From: Roseateles sp. DAIF2 | Lineage (GTDB): Bacteria; Pseudomonadota; Gammaproteobacteria; Burkholderiales; Burkholderiaceae_C | Reading direction: 5' to 3' | Length of the DNA: 64,000 nt | NCBI RefSeq assembly: GCF_015624425.1 | Contig: NZ_CP049919.1 | Location: forward strand, 4,030,001-4,094,000 | Part shown: positions 43,774 through 54,400 of the stretch, one piece after another | Layout of the letters: each line of letters begins with the position of its first letter | Position numbering within the stretch: the first letter of the stretch is position 1 | Position numbers and translations under genes: made by a program | The notes under the pieces: generated by a model | The model's database searches: none | Seen by the model: only the letters and a program-made list of their open reading frames with translations | What the model was told of the DNA's origin: nothing

Positions 43774-45708
43774 TCATGATGCCGACGCCTCGTCGGCAAA
43801 CAGCGTCGACTCGGCGCGCAGCTTGTGCAGATCGCCCACGCGGCGCAGCAGGCCGACGCGGTCGAAATACTCCAGGATCTGGATCGCGCGCTTGCGGCCC
43901 AGGCCGGTCGCGTCGCGAAAGGCCGCCGCCAGCACCTGCCCCTCCTGCTCCCGCGCCAGGCGCCGCGCGATGCCTGCCAATGTGCGCATCGGCTGGGTCG
44001 CGTAGTAGAGGTCTTTCACCACTTGATGCACCTCGCCCTGCTGGGCCAGGCGGGCCAGGGTCGTGCGCATCAGCGGCTCGGGCTCGGCGGCGTCGCGTGC
44101 CAGGTCGCGCGCCCAGGCCCCCTCGAAGCCGGCCTCGGCCAGGCGCGGCGCCACCTTCTGCGCGATGCGCTGCTCGGCGGCCGACAGGCGCACGCCATGC
44201 TCTGGCAGGTGCACGAAGGCGCCGCGCTGCGCCAGCGCGCCCTGCTCGCGCAGGCGCGCCAGCAGGGCCAGCCACAGCGGCTCCGGCAGGCGCGGCGCGG
44301 CCAGGCGGCGCAGACGCGCCGCGTCCGGCCCCAGTTCGTCGGGCTGGCGCGCATGGAAGTCGCGCAGCGCGGTCAGCGCCCGCTCGCCCAGCGCCGCCGC
44401 GGCCAGCTCGGCCAAGGCCCAGCGCGCCTCGCCGGCCGCCGCCTGCAGCGCCGCTGCTCCCTCCAGCTGAGGTGGCTGCGCGAGCCCCTCGGCCCGCGCG
44501 AAGCGCGCCAGATCCAGCCCCAGCGGCGCCACCGCCAGCAGGGCCTGCAGGCGCTCGGCCGATGTCTCGCGCTGCAGCGCGACCAGCTCGGCCAGGCGCT
44601 CCGGCGTGCGGCGGTAGCGCGCCGGCGCGAACGGGTCCAGCACCACGCCGCCGGCCAGGGTGCGGCTGGCCGCCGCATCGCGCAGCACCACACGGTCGCC
44701 GCGCCAGGCGCCGATGGGTTCGCGCAGCAGCAGCTGCACGAGGGCCTCGCCGCCCGGCGCCAGGGTCTCCACGTCCAGCAGCGCGACCGCGCCGAGCTGC
44801 GCTCGCGCGCCCAGATGCACGAACACCGGCGTGCCGGAACGCAGCGCCTTGGCCTCGCCGGGCCAGAGGGTCAGGCGCGCATCCAGCCGCTCGGTGGCCA
44901 GCGCCACCGCGGGTTCGCACAGCCATTGGCCGCGCTCGATCTCGTCGCGCGCCAGCCCGACCAGGTTCAGCGCGCAGCGCTGGCCGGCGCTCGCCCGCGG
45001 GACCGCGCGGTTCTGCGCATGCAGGCTGCGCACCCGCGCGCGGCGGCCGCGGGATGCATCGGGCGCCAGCGCCAGCTCGGCGCCCAGCGCCACCGCGCCG
45101 GCATGCACGGTGCCGGTCGCGACGGTGCCGACGCCGTCCAGGCTGAAGGCCCGGTCCACCGCGAGGCGGAAGGCCCGCTCCTCCCCTGCCGCTGACGGAA
45201 CCACCTGCGAGGCCTCGCGCAGCAGCAGCTCGCGCAGCGCGGCCATGCCCTGCCCGCTCGGCGCGCTCACCTCCAGCAGCGGCGCCGCGGCCAGGAAGGT
45301 CCCGTCCAGCAGGGCCGCAATCTCGGCCCGCAGCACGGCCAGGCGGGCCGCATCGGCGACGCGATCGCATTTGGTGATCAGCACCGCACCGCGCATCAGC
45401 CCCAGCAGCGACAGCACCGCCAGATGCTCGCGCGTCTGCGGCATCACGCCGTCATCGGCGGCCACCAGCAGCAGCGCGTAGTCGATGCCGGTGGCGCCGG
45501 CCAGCATCGTGTGCACCAGGCGCTCATGGCCGGGCACGTCGATGAAGCCGATGCGCTGCCCATCCGGCGCATCAAGAAAGGCATAGCCCAGCTCGATGCT
45601 GATGCCGCGCTGCTTCTCCTCCGGCAGCCGGTCGGTGTCGACGCCGGTCAGCACCCGCACCAGCGTGGTCTTGCCATGGTCGATATGACCGGCGGTGCCG
45701 ACGATCAT
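43774..45708 (-). CDS. selB: Selenocysteine-specific elongation factor SelB
   Basis: SelB brings selenocysteinyl-tRNA to the ribosome at UGA codons followed by a SECIS hairpin. The 644-residue protein begins with an EF-Tu-like GTPase (G1 GTAGHIDHGKTT, G3 DVPGHE, G4 TKCD in place of NKxD), followed by beta-barrel domains and C-terminal winged helices (last about 250 residues) that bind SECIS RNA. The C-terminal part ends with GLGRKRAIQILEYFDRVGLLRRVGDLHKLR, typical of the last winged helix. Length matches E. coli SelB. tRNA-Sec follows after 20 bp; a transglutaminase-like gene precedes it. Confidence 0.97.
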   Translation of the reverse strand: MIVGTAGHIDHGKTTLVRVLTGVDTDRLPEEKQRGISIELGYAFLDAPDGQRIGFIDVPGHERLVHTMLAGATGIDYALLLVAADDGVMPQTREHLAVLSLLGLMRGAVLITKCDRVADAARLAVLRAEIAALLDGTFLAAAPLLEVSAPSGQGMAALRELLLREASQVVPSAAGEERAFRLAVDRAFSLDGVGTVATGTVHAGAVALGAELALAPDASRGRRARVRSLHAQNRAVPRASAGQRCALNLVGLARDEIERGQWLCEPAVALATERLDARLTLWPGEAKALRSGTPVFVHLGARAQLGAVALLDVETLAPGGEALVQLLLREPIGAWRGDRVVLRDAAASRTLAGGVVLDPFAPARYRRTPERLAELVALQRETSAERLQALLAVAPLGLDLARFARAEGLAQPPQLEGAAALQAAAGEARWALAELAAAALGERALTALRDFHARQPDELGPDAARLRRLAAPRLPEPLWLALLARLREQGALAQRGAFVHLPEHGVRLSAAEQRIAQKVAPRLAEAGFEGAWARDLARDAAEPEPLMRTTLARLAQQGEVHQVVKDLYYATQPMRTLAGIARRLAREQEGQVLAAAFRDATGLGRKRAIQILEYFDRVGLLRRVGDLHKLRAESTLFADEASAS

Positions 45709-45724
45709 GGTCGCCCCGGTGCGC

Positions 45725-46840
45725 TCAGATTTCCTTCGCGCTGATGCTGTACTTGAAGCTGTCCGGCGCCAGCTCGTCGAAGCGGCCGCTGCGGTTCTCG
45801 CCCTGCGGGTACATCAGGAAGGGCAGGCTGGCCTTGCCGGCGCTGCCGGGCAGCATCAGGTCATGCGCGGTGTTGTAGCCGACCCAGTTGCCCTCCCAGC
45901 CGCCGAACAGGCCCTCGTTGACCGGCGCCACCAGCGGATGCGCCGGGTCCTTGATCCATTCCGGCGTCTCCTGGCGCATCACCTTCAGCACATCGGCCGG
46001 GTCCATCGCGACCCAGCCATGGGCCTGCAGGAAGACCTCGGCGCGGCAATGCTGCGCGCCCTTCAGCCCGGCCGGATTGGCGCCCAGCTCGCGGTAGCCA
46101 AAGGCCGAGGGCACCAGACGCAGACCGTAGACATCGCGCGCCGGCACGCCCACCGAGCGGCACAGGCCGACGAAGATCGCATTCAGGTCCGCGCATTTGC
46201 CGCCCAGGTTGCCGGTCTCCAGCATCGTGCGCACATCGCCGGTGCCACAGCCGCGCACCTTGGGCTCGCGGTGCGCGTTGGCCACCACCCAGCGGTAGAT
46301 CGCGCGGGTCTTCTCAAGATCGGTCCGGGCGCCACGCGTCGCCTCCAGCGCGGTCTTGCGCACGATGCCGTCGGTCGGGATCAGCTCGGTCGGTGCCAGG
46401 TTGGCGCGCAGCACCTCGGGGTCCTCGCCGACGCGGCCGGCCTTCCTGCTCCAGTCGACCGCGCGGCTCTGCGTCTGCAGCCGGCTGACCAGCTGCAGGC
46501 TCGGCGCCTTCACGCTCTCGGGGAACTCGGCGTAGAGCATGCGCACGCCGCGCGGCGCGTCGGCCACCACCTGCATCACGCTCGCATTGCCGCTGAAGCT
46601 GTGGCCCAGGCTGCGCTGGTAGCCGGTTTCCAGATCGGGCAGCGGCAGCCAGAGCTTGGTCGTGCCCTGGTGGTCGGCGACCGACACGTCCAGCGTCAGC
46701 TCGAAGCTGCGCCAGGTGCCGGGCCGCGGCTCGAAGCGGCGCGCCGCCGCGGCGGCGCCCTGGGCCTGGCCCAGCGACGGCAGGCCGGCGATGGCCGCGG
46801 CGGCGGAACCTTGGATCAGTTGGCGGCGGGTCAGGGTCAT
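45725..46840 (-). CDS. Exported transglutaminase-like protein within the sel operon
   Basis: A 371-residue protein with a Tat-like signal (TRRQLIQGSAAAAIAGLPSLGQAQ) and a transglutaminase/protease-like core: TRAIYRWVVANAHREPK, GGKCADLNAIFVGLCRSVGVPARDVYGLRL with Cys216, QHCRAEVFL with His264 and VAMDPADV with Asp280, forming the Cys-His-Asp triad. The N-terminal 150 residues form a separate beta-rich domain. Such proteins may be cysteine proteases, amidases or cross-linkers in the periplasm. It sits between the TlpA-like gene and selB, all on one strand with gaps of 22 and 16 bp, so it is probably co-transcribed with the selenocysteine genes; the reason is unknown. Confidence 0.88.
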   Translation of the reverse strand: MTLTRRQLIQGSAAAAIAGLPSLGQAQGAAAAARRFEPRPGTWRSFELTLDVSVADHQGTTKLWLPLPDLETGYQRSLGHSFSGNASVMQVVADAPRGVRMLYAEFPESVKAPSLQLVSRLQTQSRAVDWSRKAGRVGEDPEVLRANLAPTELIPTDGIVRKTALEATRGARTDLEKTRAIYRWVVANAHREPKVRGCGTGDVRTMLETGNLGGKCADLNAIFVGLCRSVGVPARDVYGLRLVPSAFGYRELGANPAGLKGAQHCRAEVFLQAHGWVAMDPADVLKVMRQETPEWIKDPAHPLVAPVNEGLFGGWEGNWVGYNTAHDLMLPGSAGKASLPFLMYPQGENRSGRFDELAPDSFKYSISAKEI

Positions 46841-46862
46841 GATGGGGTTCTCCTCGGAAGAT

Positions 46863-47366
46863 TCAGGGGGCCAGCAGCGGCTCGATCCACTGGCGGGCCT
46901 GCGGGCCGGTCCAGTCGAGCTCGCCGATCACCGAAAAGGCGGCGCGGCCGTCGCGGCCGATCAGCACGCTGGTCGGGAAGATGCGCACGCCGAAGGCGCG
47001 CGTCGTGGCGCCGTCGGCATCGCGCAGGATGGGCAGGCTGATCGGCATCTGCTGCATGAAGCGCCGGATCGCCGCGTCGGTCTCGCGGTGGTTGATCGCC
47101 AGCACCTGCAGGCCGCGCGCCTCGTACTTCTGCGCCAGCAGCTCCAGCGAGGGCATCTCGCTGCGGCAGGGCTCGCACCAGCTGGCCCAGAAGTTCAGCA
47201 GCAGCAGCTTGCCGCGCGCCTGCGCCGGCTCGAAGCCCGGGCCCTCGAAGCCCGGCAGGGCCAGCGGCGGGGTCGGCGCCTTGGCCGGCCAGGGGCGGCG
47301 CAGCACATCGGAAAACGCCGGCATGGCGGCAGCGGCCAGGGAAAACAGCAGGTGGCGGCGCTTCAT
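46863..47366 (-). CDS. TlpA-like thioredoxin-fold protein coupled to selA
   Basis: A 167-residue exported thioredoxin-fold protein with an N-terminal signal sequence ([18 protein letters not shown]) and the redox motif WASWCEPCR (Cys64, Cys67), typical of TlpA/ResA/CcmG-type disulfide reductases. [16 protein letters not shown] carries the cis-Pro region. Its ATG overlaps the selA stop (ATGA), so translation is coupled. Presence of a periplasmic thiol-redox protein in the selenocysteine operon is unusual; it could protect or assemble the exported selenoenzyme, but that is inference. Confidence 0.92.
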   Translation of the reverse strand: MKRRHLLFSLAAAAMPAFSDVLRRPWPAKAPTPPLALPGFEGPGFEPAQARGKLLLLNFWASWCEPCRSEMPSLELLAQKYEARGLQVLAINHRETDAAIRRFMQQMPISLPILRDADGATTRAFGVRIFPTSVLIGRDGRAAFSVIGELDWTGPQARQWIEPLLAP

Positions 47367-48808
47367 CGCAGGATTTCGGACAAAGCCGGCAATTGTCGCA
47401 GCAGCTCCGCCTCGCGCCCGTCCAGGCAGCGGCAGTCGAGCCAGAGCCGGTCCTCGGCGATGCGGCCGATCACCGGCAGCGGCAGGCCGCGCAGCGCGGT
47501 GGCCAGGCGCTCCAGCGCGCTGCCGACGCCGCGAGCGCCGACGGGCGAGATCGTCAGCCCCGCCGACGGCAGGCGTTCGACGGGCAGCGAGCCCGAACCG
47601 ATCTGGCCCAGCATCGGCGCCACCGCCACCGCGTAGCGCGGCGCCAGCGCACGGGCCAGCGCGGGCGCCAGGCGCTGCGCCTGCGCCTCGATCTCGGCCA
47701 GCGGCCGGGTCAGCAGGCGCAGGGTCGGTAAGTCCTGCGCCAGCCGCTCCGGCCGCAGGTACAGGCGCAGCGTGGCCTCCAGCGCGGCCAGCGGCAGCTT
47801 GCTCATGCGCAGCGCGCGCTTCATCGGGAACTTGCGGATGCGCTGGATCTGCTCGCGCCGGCCGACGATCAGCCCGGCCTGCGGGCCGCCCAGCAGCTTG
47901 TCGCCGCTGAAGGTGACGACATCGCAACCGGCCACCAGCATCTGCTGCGGCATCGGCTCCGGCGGCAGGCCCCATTGCGCCAGGTCCACCAGCGCGCCGC
48001 TTCCCAGGTCGGTGACCAGCGGCAGGCCCCGCGCATGGGCGATCGGCGCCAGGGTCGTCTCGTCGACCGCGGCGGTGAAGCCCTGCACCTGGTAGTTGCT
48101 GGTGTGCACCTTCATCAGCATCGCCGTGCGCTCGTTGATCGCGCCCTCGTAGTCGCGCGCATGGGTGCGGTTGGTCGTGCCCACCTCGACCAGGCTGGCG
48201 CCGGCGCTGGCCATCACATCGGGCATGCGGAAGGCGCCGCCGATCTCGACCAGCTCGCCGCGCGAGACGATCACCTCGCGGCCCCGGGCCAGCGCCGCGA
48301 TCGACAGCAGCACCGCGGCCGCGTTGTTGTTGACCACGGTGGCGGCCTCGGCCCCGGTCAGCTCGCACAGCAGGCCCTCGACCAGGTCGTCACGGTCGCC
48401 GCGCCCGCCGGACTCGAGGTCGTACTCGAGGTTGTTGGGCCCGCTCATCAGCGCCAGCAGCCGCTCCAGCGCCGCATCGGCCAGCAGCGCGCGGCCCAGG
48501 TTGGTGTGGATCACGGTGCCGGTCAGGTTCAGCACCGCGCGCATGCGGCTTTGCAGACGCTCCGCCACGCGCCGCTCCAGCGCCGCCTCCAACGCGGCGG
48601 GCTGCAGCGCGTCCAGGCCCAGCTCCTGCGCCAGCACGAGCGCGCGCAGGCCGTCCAGCAGCGCGCGCGCCTCGCCGGCCACCAGGCTGTGGCCATGTTC
48701 CTGCAGCAGCGCGGCCGCCGCGGGCAGGCGCAGCAGCTTGTCGATCGAGGGCAGATCCTTTGGTACCGCCTTCGTGCCGTGAACCACGGACGCCTCGGGC
48801 GCGGCCAT
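47363..48808 (-). CDS. selA: L-seryl-tRNA(Sec) selenium transferase SelA
   Basis: SelA, a PLP enzyme, converts seryl-tRNA-Sec to selenocysteinyl-tRNA-Sec using selenophosphate. The 481-residue protein has the family N-domain ([12 protein letters not shown]), [62 protein letters not shown] and the PLP Lys304 in [13 protein letters not shown]. Start and stop both overlap neighbours by ATGA (fdhE upstream, TlpA-like gene downstream). Selenophosphate must come from SelD, which is not in this window. Confidence 0.97.
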   Translation of the reverse strand: MAAPEASVVHGTKAVPKDLPSIDKLLRLPAAAALLQEHGHSLVAGEARALLDGLRALVLAQELGLDALQPAALEAALERRVAERLQSRMRAVLNLTGTVIHTNLGRALLADAALERLLALMSGPNNLEYDLESGGRGDRDDLVEGLLCELTGAEAATVVNNNAAAVLLSIAALARGREVIVSRGELVEIGGAFRMPDVMASAGASLVEVGTTNRTHARDYEGAINERTAMLMKVHTSNYQVQGFTAAVDETTLAPIAHARGLPLVTDLGSGALVDLAQWGLPPEPMPQQMLVAGCDVVTFSGDKLLGGPQAGLIVGRREQIQRIRKFPMKRALRMSKLPLAALEATLRLYLRPERLAQDLPTLRLLTRPLAEIEAQAQRLAPALARALAPRYAVAVAPMLGQIGSGSLPVERLPSAGLTISPVGARGVGSALERLATALRGLPLPVIGRIAEDRLWLDCRCLDGREAELLRQLPALSEILR

Positions 48809-49812
48809 CAGCGGCCTCCGCCGGGATCGGGCGGCGCCGCGGCGTCCGGGTCGCCGAACAGCAGCAGCAGGTTGACGCCATGGCGCTGCAGGCCGGTCTC
48901 GGCCACCAGCAGGTCCAGGGTCAGCGAGGCCAGGTCGTCGGCCAGCGGCTCGACCTGATGGTCCTTTTCCATGTGCACGATCTTCAGGTAATGACCGCAA
49001 GTCTCGCAGCATTCGACCTGCACCGCCGCCTCATCCGCCTGGCCCTGGCCGTCCAGCGCCTGCAGGGCCTGGAAGCTGATGCCCTTGGTGCCCTGGCAAT
49101 GCGCGCATTTGATGCGCACGTAATGCCATTGCGTCGCGCACAGGCTGCAGGCCAGGTAGCGAAAGCCCGAGCCCTCGGCGCCGATGCGGGTGATGCTGGC
49201 GCTGGGCCGGCTGCCGCAGCAGGGGCAGACCAGCGGATCGTCGATGCGGCCGAAGGGGGCCAGCGGGTCCGTGCCATGGCGCGCCTGCACGCCGGCGATC
49301 AGCCGCGCCCAGTGCAGCTGCAGGGCCGCGCCGATCAGCGGCGCCGTGCCCAGGTCCAAGCCCAGCATCACGCCCGACAGCAGGCGTTCGGCCTGCAGCT
49401 CCAGATGCTCGTCGAACACGGCGGCCAGGCGCAGCGCGGTGTCGCGCGCCGGGCCGGGCGGCACGCGCGCGGCCAGGCCCTGCAGCAGCGCGCGCAGGTC
49501 CCCGCGCCAGGCCGGGTCGCGCGGCCAGCGCTGCGCGTCCAGCAGCGGCCGGCCGGCATTGGCCGCGGCCTCGATCTGGGCCGGCGTGGGCAGCGCTGGT
49601 GTGGCCGGGACCTGCAGCAGCTCATGCTGGCCACGCGCCAGCTCGGCGCAGAACAGCAGGTAGTCGCGCATCGCATGGCCGGCGGCGAGCTGGCGCAGGC
49701 GCAGCTCGCGCTCGGCGAACAGGCCCGGCTCGGGCAGGCGCAGCAGGGTCACCTGCTCACCGGCCCGTACCGCGATCTCCTCGGGGGACAGCAGCCGGGT
49801 GCCGACGCTCAT
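48808..49812 (-). CDS. fdhE: Formate dehydrogenase accessory protein FdhE
   Basis: FdhE is a cytoplasmic accessory protein needed for maturation or quality control of respiratory formate dehydrogenases before Tat export. The 334-residue protein contains the four CxxC motifs of the rubredoxin-like iron site: [25 protein letters not shown] and CETCGHYL (about residues 195-280). Start overlaps the gamma-subunit stop, end overlaps selA, both by ATGA. Normal length for the family. Confidence 0.95.
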   Translation of the reverse strand: MSVGTRLLSPEEIAVRAGEQVTLLRLPEPGLFAERELRLRQLAAGHAMRDYLLFCAELARGQHELLQVPATPALPTPAQIEAAANAGRPLLDAQRWPRDPAWRGDLRALLQGLAARVPPGPARDTALRLAAVFDEHLELQAERLLSGVMLGLDLGTAPLIGAALQLHWARLIAGVQARHGTDPLAPFGRIDDPLVCPCCGSRPSASITRIGAEGSGFRYLACSLCATQWHYVRIKCAHCQGTKGISFQALQALDGQGQADEAAVQVECCETCGHYLKIVHMEKDHQVEPLADDLASLTLDLLVAETGLQRHGVNLLLLFGDPDAAAPPDPGGGR

Positions 49813-50444
49813 CGGCCCTCCGTCGGGCGCTTGGCCACGCCCATCTCGTCGGCCCACAAGGGGTGGTGCTGACGCGCCCAGGCCTCGCTGACCTCGCCGC
49901 GGGTCATCGCGGGGATCGAGCCCTTGACCCAGATGGCCGCATAGATGTGGACGATGGCGCCCAGGATCAGGCAGACGGCCGCGATCGCATGCACCAGCAC
50001 CGCGATGCGCCGCGCCAGGATCGGGAAGGCGTCGGCGAACCAGGGTTGCCAGAACATCACGCCGGTCACCAGCAGCAGCAGCAGGCAGATCGTCATCAGC
50101 CAGAACACGCCCTTCTGGCCGGCGTTGTATTTGCCGACCGGCGGCATCGCATGCTCGTCGCCTCTCAGGAGGCTCGGGCTGCGGCGCGCCCATTCGGTGT
50201 CGGAGCGGCTCCACAGATTGCTGCGCCAGAAGCGCAGGAACATGCCGAGGAAGCCCAGGCACATCGCCACACCCAGGAAGGGATGGAGGATGCGGGTCCA
50301 GGGGCCGCCGCCGAACAGCGCGGTCAGGAAGTAGAAGGCCGGATGGAAGAAGGCCAGGCCGGACAGGCCGGCCAGGATGAAGCACAGCGCGACGATCCAG
50401 TGGTTGATGCGATCGCCGTCCTTGTAGCGTTGCAGCATTCTCAT
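49809..50444 (-). CDS. fdhI: Formate dehydrogenase gamma subunit, cytochrome b556 (FdnI/FdoI)
   Basis: The 211-residue membrane subunit takes electrons from the beta subunit and passes them to quinone. It has four transmembrane helices and the expected heme-ligand His residues (INHWIVALCF, RILHPFLGV, VLVHAIAAV, AIVHIYAAIW). The length equals E. coli FdoI. I chose the ATG at 50444 because its distance to the GAGGAG ribosome-binding site is six bases; the ATG one codon before (50447) would be only three bases away. The gap to the beta-subunit stop is 10 bp. Confidence 0.95.
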   Translation of the reverse strand: MRMLQRYKDGDRINHWIVALCFILAGLSGLAFFHPAFYFLTALFGGGPWTRILHPFLGVAMCLGFLGMFLRFWRSNLWSRSDTEWARRSPSLLRGDEHAMPPVGKYNAGQKGVFWLMTICLLLLLVTGVMFWQPWFADAFPILARRIAVLVHAIAAVCLILGAIVHIYAAIWVKGSIPAMTRGEVSEAWARQHHPLWADEMGVAKRPTEGR

Positions 50445-50454
50445 CATGGGCTCC

Positions 50455-51333
50455 TCAGCTCTCGTCCTTGCTGCCACCCTCGGTGCGGATCGGGCCGACC
50501 TTGATGTAGTGGAAGAAGCCCGCCACCACCGCGCCGATCATCGCCGCCACCGCCAGCGGCTTGGCCACGCCCTTCCACAGCGCCACCAGCGGGCTGATGC
50601 GCGGATCGGCCGGCAGGCCATGGTAGAGCTCGGGCTTGTCGGCATGCTGCAGCACATAGACCACATGGGTGCCGCCGACGCCCGGCGGGTCGTAGACCCC
50701 GGCGTTCTGGTAGCCGCGCTCCTTCAGGTCGACCACGCGCTCGGCGCCGAAGTCCAGCATGTCCTCCTTGGAGCCGAAGCGGATCGCGCCGGTCGGACAG
50801 ACCTTGACGCAGGCCGGCTCCAGGCCGACGCCAACGCGATCAGAACAGAGCGAACATTTGTAGGCCTTGTTGTCGAGCTGGGACAGGCGCGGCACGTCGA
50901 AGGGACAGCCGGTCACGCAGTTGCCGCAGCCGACGCAATGCTCGCTGATGAAGTCGACGATGCCGTTGCTGTACTTGACGATCGCACCCGGCGCCGGACA
51001 GGCCTTCAGGCAGCCGGGGTCCTCGCAGTGCATGCAGCCGTCCTTGCGGATCAGCCATTCCAGCCGGTTCGGCTCCGGCTCGATCTCCGAGTAGCGCATC
51101 ACGGTCCAGGACTGGGGACTGAGATCGCGCGGGTTGTCGTAGGTGCCGACGTTGCTGCCGACCTCGTCGCGCAGATCGTTCCACTGCATGCACGCCACCT
51201 GGCAGGCCTTGCAGCCGATGCAGGAGCTGACATCGATCAGTTTCGCGACCTCGACGCTGGAGCGGCGCGCCTGGGGACTCGGCGTGGTGGTGGCCGAGCG
51301 CTTGGCAATGTCCAGGGATTGAAGGGAACTCAT
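50455..51333 (-). CDS. fdhB: Formate dehydrogenase beta subunit, iron-sulfur (FdnH/FdoH)
   Basis: A 292-residue electron-transfer subunit with four [4Fe-4S] clusters: [46 protein letters not shown] and CSLCSDRV...[10 protein letters not shown]. The C-terminus has one membrane helix (about 250-275, [19 protein letters not shown]) that anchors it beside the gamma subunit, with the Fe-S domain in the periplasm. A perfect AGGAGG lies seven bases before the chosen ATG at 51333. The 124 bp to fdhG contain a three-hairpin repeat. Confidence 0.97.
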   Translation of the reverse strand: MSSLQSLDIAKRSATTTPSPQARRSSVEVAKLIDVSSCIGCKACQVACMQWNDLRDEVGSNVGTYDNPRDLSPQSWTVMRYSEIEPEPNRLEWLIRKDGCMHCEDPGCLKACPAPGAIVKYSNGIVDFISEHCVGCGNCVTGCPFDVPRLSQLDNKAYKCSLCSDRVGVGLEPACVKVCPTGAIRFGSKEDMLDFGAERVVDLKERGYQNAGVYDPPGVGGTHVVYVLQHADKPELYHGLPADPRISPLVALWKGVAKPLAVAAMIGAVVAGFFHYIKVGPIRTEGGSKDES

Positions 51334-51380
51334 TCGGTGCCTCCTCGACGGATGTGCCCGCATTTCCAAGCGGCGGCCGT

Positions 51381-51448
51381 GGCTCCGGCTGTGCCGGGCC
51401 ACTGGCTGCGCCCCCTGGTAGGGGGCCGGCGAAGCCGGTAGGGGGTGG
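51381..51448 (-). repeat. Three-hairpin intergenic repeat, copy 2 (between fdhG and fdhB)
   Basis: 68 bp; minus-strand hairpins CCGGCTTCGCCGG, CCCCCTACCAGGGGG and CCGGCACAGCCGG. It starts 9 bp after the fdhG stop and ends 47 bp before the fdhB start, inside the operon. Loop bases differ from copy 1 while the stems are kept. Confidence 0.85.
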
Positions 51449-51457
51449 CCTGATTCA

Positions 51458-54400
51458 TCAGGCCCTCTCGATATTCACGGTGAAGCTCTTGAACTCGGGC
51501 GTCTGGGTGTTCGCATCGCCCACGAAGGGGGTCAGCGTGTTGACCAGATAGCCGGGTTTGGCCACACCGACAAAGCCCCAGTGATTGGGCAGCCCCACCG
51601 TGTGCACTTTCTTGCCGTCCACCTCCAGCACCGGGATGCGCTTGCTCACCACCGCCACGGCCTTGATGAAGCCGCGCTTGGAGCTGACCTTGACCCAGCC
51701 GCCGTTGGCGATGCCCTTCTCCTTGGCCAGCTCCTCGCCGATCTCGACGAACTGCTGCGGCTGGATGATGGCCGAGGTCTCGACGTTCTTGGTCCAGTAG
51801 TGGAAATGCTCGGTCAGCCGGTAGCTGGTCGCCACATAGGGGAAGTCCTTGGGCGTGCCGAAGGTCTCCAGATCGCTCTTGAACACACGGGCCACCGGAT
51901 TGGAGCGGGCCTTGGCGTTGTTCGGATGCATCGGGTTGGCGGCCAGCGGCGACTCCAGCGGCTCGTAATGCTCGGGCAGCGGCCCGTCCACCAGGCCGCT
52001 GGGCGCGAACAGGCGCGCCACGCCCTCGGCGGTCATGATGAAGGGACGCACCGCCTCCTCGTCGCCGGGGTTGGCGTCGGGGCGGATGTCCGGCACGTCG
52101 GAGCCGGCCCAGCGCTCGCCGTTCCAGGCCACCAGGCGGCGCTTGGCGTTCCAGGGCTTGCCGCCGGGGTCGGAGGAAGCGGCGTTGTAGAGGATGCGCC
52201 GGTTCGCCGGCCAGGCCCAGGCCCAGTTCAGCGTCTGGCCGATGCCGAAGGGATCGCTGTTGTCGCGCCGCGCCATCTGGTTGCCGCCCTGGGTCCAGCT
52301 GCCGGCGTAGATCCAGCAGCCGCAGGCGGTGGAGCCGTCGTCGCGCAGCAGGCCGAAGCCGGCGAGCTGCTCGCCGGCCTTGGCCAGCACCTTGGTGGCG
52401 TCCTTCGGGTCGGTCACGTCGGCCAGGGCCTTGCCGTTCGACTCCATCGCCAGCTCCTCGGGCGAGGGGCTCAGCGGGATCCTGTAGGGCCAGCTTAGGT
52501 TGACGATCGGATCAGGGAAGGCGCCGCCCTCCTTCTGGTACAGCGCCCTCATGCGCAGGAAGATCTCCGCGATGATCTCCGCGTCGCCCTTGGCCTCGCC
52601 GGGCGGCTCGGCGCCCTTCCAGTGCCATTGCAACCAGCGGCCGGAGTTGGTCAGCGAGCCGTCCTCCTCGGCGAAGCAGGTGCTGGGCAGGCGGAACACC
52701 GTGGTCTGGATCGCCTCGCTGTTGACGTCGTTGTGCTCGCCGAAGTTGCGCCAGAACTCGGCCGTCTCGGTGTTGAGCGGGTCGATGATGGCGAGGAATT
52801 TCAGCTTGGACAGGCCGTCGATCACCTTCTTCTTGTTCGGGAAGGAGCCGACCGGGTTGAAGCCCTGGCAGATGTAGCCGTTCATCTTGCCCTGGTTCAT
52901 CAGCTCGAAGGCCTGCAGCACGTCGTAGCCCTTGTCCCATTTCGGCAGGTAGTGGTAGGCCCAGTCGTTCTCCTTGGTCGCGGCCTTGCCCCACCAGGAC
53001 TTCTGGAAGCTGACGAAGAACTTGGGGTAGTTCTGCCAGAAGCTCATCTGCCCCGGCCGCAGCGGCTTCAGGGCACGGGTCTTGTAGTAGGTCTCCAGGT
53101 CCTGCTCGGCATCGCGCGGCAGGCTCATATAGCCGGTCAGCGAGGTCGAGAGCAGGCCCAGATCGGTCAGGCCCTGGATGTTGCTGTGGCCGCGCAGCGC
53201 GTTCATGCCGCCACCGGGCTGGCCGATATTGCCCAGCAGCAGCTGCACGATCGCGCCGGTGCGTATCATCTGCGAGCCCTGGCTGTGCTGCGTCCAACCC
53301 AGCGCATACATGATGGTCATCACCTTGCCGGGCACCGCGGTGCCTGCGATCATCTCGCAGCACTTGAGGAACTGGTCCTTGGGCGTGCCGGTGATCTTGC
53401 TGACCATCTCCGGCGTGTAGCGCGCGTAATGCCGCTTCATCACCTGCAGCACGCAGCGCTCATGCTGCAGGGTGTCGTCGACCTTGGCGAAGCCCTTGTC
53501 GTCGAGCTCATAGGCCCAGCTGGCGTTGTTGTAGGCGCGCTTGCTCTCGTCGTAGCCGGAGAACAGGCCGTCCTCGAACCTGTAGCCCTCGTTGATCAGG
53601 AAGCCGGCGTTGGTGTAGTGCTTGACGTACTCCTGCTGGATCTTGTTGTTCGACAAGAGATAGTGGATCACCCCGGCCAGGAAGGCGATGTCCGAGCCGG
53701 CGCGGATCGGCGCGTAGTAGTCGCTCATCGCGGCCGAGCGCGTGAAGCGCGGGTCCACGACCAGCAGTCGGGCCTTGTTCTTGTGCTTGGCCTCGATCAC
53801 CCACTTGAAGCCGCAGGGATGCGCCTCGGCGGCATTGCCGCCCATGATCAGCACGAGGTCGGCGTTCTTGATGTCCACCCAGTGGTTGGTCATCGCGCCG
53901 CGTCCGAACGTCGGGGCCAGACTGGCCACCGTCGGTCCGTGTCAAACGCGTGCCTGGTTGTCGAAGACCAGCATCCCCATCGAGCGCATCGCCTTGTGGG
54001 TGATGTAGCCCGATTCATTCGAGGATGCCGACGCACAGAGCATGCCGGTCGAGAGCCAGCGGTTGACCGTCTTACCGTCGGCGTTGCTGGCGATGAAGTT
54101 GGCGTCGCGGTCCGCCTTCATCAGCTTGACCAGGCGGTCCATCGCCTCGTCCCAGCTGACGCGCTTCCATTCCTTGGCGCCGGGCTCGCGGATCTCCGGC
54201 CACTTCAGGCGGTTCGGGCTCTTGACGAAATCGAGCAGGCCGGCGCCCTTCGGACACAAGGTGCCGCGATTGACCGGGTGGTCCGGGTCGCCCTCGATAT
54301 GGATGATTTCGCTGGTGACGTTCTTGGCCTTGTCGCCCAGCGAGTACATGATGATGCCGCAGCCCACCGAGCAATAAGGGCAGGTGTTGCGGGTCTCGGT

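Noticed and set aside
53942..53944. In-frame TGA splitting the formate dehydrogenase gene into two apparent genes or a pseudogene
   Set aside because: Context NQARV-TGA-HGPT at codon 196, a SECIS-like hairpin, and selA, selB and tRNA-Sec downstream show it is a selenocysteine codon.
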